From: Stenotrophomonas mori | GTDB lineage: Bacteria; Pseudomonadota; Gammaproteobacteria; Xanthomonadales; Xanthomonadaceae | Assembly: GCF_023556335.1 (NCBI RefSeq) | Contig: NZ_JAIKTS010000003.1 | Coordinates: forward strand, 249,670 to 313,669 | Length of the DNA stretch: 64,000 nt | Direction: 5' to 3' | In this document: piece after piece, positions 61,138 through 64,000 of the stretch | How positions within the stretch are numbered: the first letter of the stretch is position 1 | Layout of the letters: every line of letters begins with the position of its first letter | Notes under the pieces: generated by a model | What the model was told of the DNA's origin: nothing | The model's database searches: none | What the model saw: only the letters and a program-made list of their open reading frames with translations | Position numbers and translations under genes: made by a program

Positions 61138-62848
61138 TGGAACTCTCCTGGGGCGCCTGGGCGTGGGCGGGGTTGCTGTCGAGCATGGTGCTGTTGGCGT
61201 AGTTCGGCGGCACCAGCGGCCAGACGTTGGCGCGGGCGTCGATGGCCACGTGCAGCAGCGCCGGCCCCGGGGTGTCGAGCAGCGCGGCCAGGGCGTCCTC
61301 GACGTCGTCGCGCTGGGTGATGCGGGTGGCGGGGATGCCGAACACCTGCGCCAGTGCGCTGAAGTCCGGGTTGTCGGACAGGTCGATCTCGCTGTAGCGC
61401 TCGGAGAAGAACAGTTCCTGCCATTGCCGGACCATGCCCAGCGAGGCGTTGTCCAGCAGCACGATCTTCACCGGCAGCCGGCAGCGGGCGATGGTGACCA
61501 GCTCCTGCACGTTCATCATGAAACTGCCGTCGCCGGAGACCAGCACCACGGTGCGGTCGGGGCAGGCGAACTGCGCGCCCATCGCCGCCGGCAGGCCGAA
61601 GCCCATGGTGCCCAGAGCGCCGGAGGTCAGGTGGTTGCGCGGGTGGTTGAAGCGGCAGTGCTGCGCCACCCACATCTGGTGCTGGCCGACATCGCAGGCG
61701 ATGACGGTGTCCGGCGGCGCCACTTCGCTCAGGCGCTTGAGCAGCGCCGGGGCATAGATGTCCTGGCCCGGGGCGTCATAGCGCGCGGTGAACTTCTCGC
61801 GGTTGGCGGCGCAGCGTGCGCGCCAGCCGTTGCAGTTGCCGCGGATCCCGGTCAGCGTCCGCAGGCTGGCCTGCAGGTTGCCGGGAACGGCCAGGTCGGC
61901 CTGGCGCAGCTTGGAGATCTCGTAGGCGTCGGCGTCCAGGTGGACGACGCGGGCGAACGGCGCGAACTCGGCCAGCTTGCCGGTGGCGCGGTCGTCGAAA
62001 CGCGCGCCGACCACGATCAGCAGGTCCGCTTCCTGCACCGCCATGTTGGCGGCGCGGGTGCCGTGCATGCCCAGCATGCCCAGGTACTGCGGGTGGTTGG
62101 CCGGCAGCGCGCCCAGGCCGCGCAGGGTCAGCACGGTGGGGATGCCGGAGGCTTCGACGAACTGCCGGAAGTCCTCGACGGCCTCGGCCAGGGCGATGCC
62201 GCCGCCGCCGTAGATGACCGGCTTCTCGGCGGCGGCGATCATCTCCACGGCGTCGGCCAGGCGCTGTGCCTGCGGCGCGGGGACCGGCGCCACCGCGGCC
62301 GGGACATGGTCGGGCAGGTGGCTGGCGTCGGCCAGCTGCACGTCCTTGGGCAGGTCGATCAGCACCGGGCCGGGGCGCCCTTCGCGGGCGATGCGGAAGG
62401 CCTCGGCGACCACCTGCGGCAGCTCGTCGACGCTGCGCACCAGCCAGCTGTGCTTGACGATCGGCAGGGTCATGCCGAACACGTCCAGTTCCTGGAACGC
62501 GTCGGTGCCCAGCAGCGGGGTGCCGACCTGCCCGGTCAGGCAGACCATCGGTACCGAATCGAGCATGGCGTCGGCGATGCCGGTGACCAGGTTGGAGGCG
62601 CCGGGGCCGGAGGTGGCCACGCAGACGCCGACCCTGCCGCTGGCGCGGGCGTAGCCGTTGGCGGCGAGCGCCGCGCCCTGCTCATGGCGGACCAGGATGT
62701 GCTTGAGGGTGGAATCCACCAATGCGTCGTAGAACGGCATGATGGTGCCGCCCGGGTAGCCGAACAGCGTCTGCACGCCTTCGGCCTCCAGGGCCTGCGT
62801 CAACCAGCGTGCACCGTTGCGTGGCGCGCCGTGGGTGGGTGTGTTCAT
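61121..62848 (-). CDS. ilvG: Acetolactate synthase large subunit
   Basis: Catalytic subunit of 575 aa, TPP- and FAD-dependent. It condenses pyruvate with pyruvate or 2-oxobutyrate. The catalytic Glu is E56 in LVRHEQGAALAANGYARASG; GDGSFMMNVQELVTIARC is the TPP/Mg2+ motif. Start ATG 62848 (MNTPTHGAPRNGARWLT) after a weak ribosome site. The C-terminal tail (LDSNPAHAQAPQESSNALPA) overlaps ilvM. Feedback depends on the ilvM partner. Confidence 0.96.
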   Translation of the reverse strand: MNTPTHGAPRNGARWLTQALEAEGVQTLFGYPGGTIMPFYDALVDSTLKHILVRHEQGAALAANGYARASGRVGVCVATSGPGASNLVTGIADAMLDSVPMVCLTGQVGTPLLGTDAFQELDVFGMTLPIVKHSWLVRSVDELPQVVAEAFRIAREGRPGPVLIDLPKDVQLADASHLPDHVPAAVAPVPAPQAQRLADAVEMIAAAEKPVIYGGGGIALAEAVEDFRQFVEASGIPTVLTLRGLGALPANHPQYLGMLGMHGTRAANMAVQEADLLIVVGARFDDRATGKLAEFAPFARVVHLDADAYEISKLRQADLAVPGNLQASLRTLTGIRGNCNGWRARCAANREKFTARYDAPGQDIYAPALLKRLSEVAPPDTVIACDVGQHQMWVAQHCRFNHPRNHLTSGALGTMGFGLPAAMGAQFACPDRTVVLVSGDGSFMMNVQELVTIARCRLPVKIVLLDNASLGMVRQWQELFFSERYSEIDLSDNPDFSALAQVFGIPATRITQRDDVEDALAALLDTPGPALLHVAIDARANVWPLVPPNYANSTMLDSNPAHAQAPQESSNALPA

Positions 62849-63025
62849 GCAGCGACCTTTGCCTTTTGCGGGTGGGGGACCGCGCGGTGGAACCTGTCCG
62901 CGGACCGGCGGTGGCGCGCCGCGCGCGCGGCGGGTGTCCGGCGCAGGCGGGTGACCCCGCATTGCACCGGCCCCGTCCCGCGACGGCCTGCGGAAACGCG
63001 CGCTGGACGGTCCGCGGACACGTTC
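62849..63025. promoter_or_regulatory. ilvC-ilvG gap with paired palindromes
   Basis: Two identical 10-bp palindromes, GTCCGCGGAC, lie at 62896-62905 and 63010-63019, 114 bp apart. The intervening DNA is very GC-rich. They could form a stem between ilvC and ilvG transcripts or bind a dimeric regulator. No leader peptide with runs of Ile, Leu or Val codons was found. Confidence 0.4.
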
Positions 63026-64000
63026 TTACGCGTCCTGGGCTTGCAGCCAGACCATCTTGGCGCGCAGCTCCTTGCCCACCTTCTCGATCGGGTGCTCCAG
63101 GTCGGCCTGCTTGAACTTGGTGTAGTTCGGCAGGCCGGCGTCGTACTCGGCCACCCAGTTCTTGGTGAAGGTGCCGTCCTGGATCTCCTTGAGCACCGTC
63201 TTCATGCGCTCCTTGGTGCCGGCGTCGATCACCCGCGGACCCGAGACGTAGTCGCCGTACTGCGCGGTCTCGGAGATGAACTCGAGCATGCGGGTGATGC
63301 CGCCTTCGTAGAACAGGTCGACGATCAGCTTCAGCTCGTGCAGCACCTCGTAGTAGGCGATCTCGGGCTGGTAGCCGGCTTCCACCAGGGTCTCGAAGCC
63401 GGCCTGCACCAGCGCGGAGGCGCCGCCGCACAGCACGGCCTGCTCGCCGAACAGGTCGGTCTCGGTCTCTTCCTTGAAGGTGGTCTTGATCAGGTTGGCG
63501 CGGGCGCCGCCCAGGCCGCCGGCATAGGCCAGCGCCAGCTGCTCGGCCTTGCCGCTCTTGTCCTGGTAGACGGCGTAGATGCACGGGACGCCGCGGCCGA
63601 TCTCGTACTCGCGGCGCACCAGCGCGCCCGGGCCCTTCGGCGCGACCAGCACCACGTCCAGGTCCTCGCGCGGGGCGATCATGCCGTAGTGCACGTTCAG
63701 GCCGTGGGCGAACAGCAGGCAGGCACCCTGCTTCATGTTCGGCGCGAGCACGTCTTCGTAGAGCTTCTTCTGCACCATGTCCGGGGTCAGCACGGCGACC
63801 AGGTCGGCGTCCTTGACCGCGTCGGCGGGCGTCTTGACGGTGAAGCCGTCGGCCTGGGCCTTGGCTTCGGTGGGGCCGCCCGGGCGCAGGCCGACCGTCA
63901 CTTCAAAGCCGGACTCGCGCAGGTTCAGGGCGTGGGCGCGGCCCTGGCTGCCGTAGCCGATGACGGCGATCTTGGTCTGGGGCAGTTCGTTGGAGCTCAT
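63026..64000 (-). CDS. ilvC: Ketol-acid reductoisomerase (NADP+), class I
   Basis: IlvC of 324 aa, apparently complete: the ATG is the last codon of the window (64000-63998). The NADPH fold begins at [20 protein letters not shown] and [14 protein letters not shown] and [19 protein letters not shown] follow; metal ligands are in [10 protein letters not shown] and [19 protein letters not shown]. Length is that of the short class I enzyme. It heads the visible ilv-leu operon; its promoter lies outside the window. Confidence 0.97.
   Translation of the reverse strand: MSSNELPQTKIAVIGYGSQGRAHALNLRESGFEVTVGLRPGGPTEAKAQADGFTVKTPADAVKDADLVAVLTPDMVQKKLYEDVLAPNMKQGACLLFAHGLNVHYGMIAPREDLDVVLVAPKGPGALVRREYEIGRGVPCIYAVYQDKSGKAEQLALAYAGGLGGARANLIKTTFKEETETDLFGEQAVLCGGASALVQAGFETLVEAGYQPEIAYYEVLHELKLIVDLFYEGGITRMLEFISETAQYGDYVSGPRVIDAGTKERMKTVLKEIQDGTFTKNWVAEYDAGLPNYTKFKQADLEHPIEKVGKELRAKMVWLQAQDA

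Noticed and set aside
62849..63025. Attenuator leader peptide for ilvG
   Set aside because: No short frame with runs of Ile, Val or Leu codons is present; the operon in view is headed by ilvC, whose leader lies outside the window.

Overview
The window is about 64 kb of very GC-rich chromosome. Gene content and order point to a gammaproteobacterium of the Xanthomonadaceae (Lysobacteraceae), in the range of Stenotrophomonas, Pseudoxanthomonas, Luteimonas or Lysobacter. The evidence is the lptD-surA-pdxA-rsmA-apaG-apaH run, an ilvCGM-ilvA-leuA-leuCDB superoperon, oxyR-ahpF-ahpC, and intergenic GTAG-type palindromic repeats like those known from Stenotrophomonas. The genus cannot be fixed from this window. 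I saw no rRNA, tRNA or CRISPR array.

Layout. 0-4.8 kb: housekeeping genes (methyltransferase, SGNH hydrolase, AlaA-like aminotransferase, rsgA, a lipoprotein). 4.9-14 kb: a QEGLA-type putative metallopeptidase, then a gamma-glutamyl/glutamate block made of a LysR regulator, a D-amino-acid dehydrogenase-like flavoprotein, two different gamma-glutamyltransferases transcribed divergently, and the glutamate symporter gltS. Three similar 15-bp palindromes lie near the starts of these units. 14.5-20 kb: dgkA, a TerC-type membrane protein, a lemA/TPM cluster, and lgt-thyA-folA. 20-28 kb (minus strand): apaH, apaG, rsmA, pdxA, surA, lptD and an HDAC-like deacetylase, mostly with overlapping ends. 28.7-32.4 kb: a corrinoid adenosyltransferase beside a BtuM-like B12 transporter candidate, then ubiH-ubiI. 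33-43 kb: an EF-hand protein, an SMP-30-like protein, rlmM, a deaminase, glnS, msrA, a flavodoxin-like protein, tal and rnk. Four arrays of paired REP-like palindromes with a period near 90 bp interrupt 28-43.5 kb. 43.5-47.3 kb: the peroxide defence set oxyR, ahpF and ahpC, with a plausible OxyR site upstream of ahpC.

The most unusual region is 48.3-52.3 kb. It is clearly richer in A+T than its surroundings and holds six small genes, all on the minus strand. Each is followed by a 60-bp imperfect palindrome recognisable as an integron attC site; four are well preserved and two degenerate. No integron integrase is visible, so it is a cluster of attC sites lacking integrase. It is built as two tandem modules. 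Each module carries a 3' end of prmC, a broken symE-like toxin gene, a hairpin, three attC cassettes, and a copy of a roughly 83-bp boundary repeat. The cassettes differ completely between the modules while the framework is shared.

52.5-64 kb: gdhA, then the long minus-strand branched-chain amino acid operon ilvC-ilvG-ilvM-ilvA-leuA-methyltransferase-leuC-leuD-leuB, closed by a clear intrinsic terminator before gdhA. It encodes most of the route from pyruvate and threonine to isoleucine, valine and leucine. Glutamate dehydrogenase next door can supply the amino donor.
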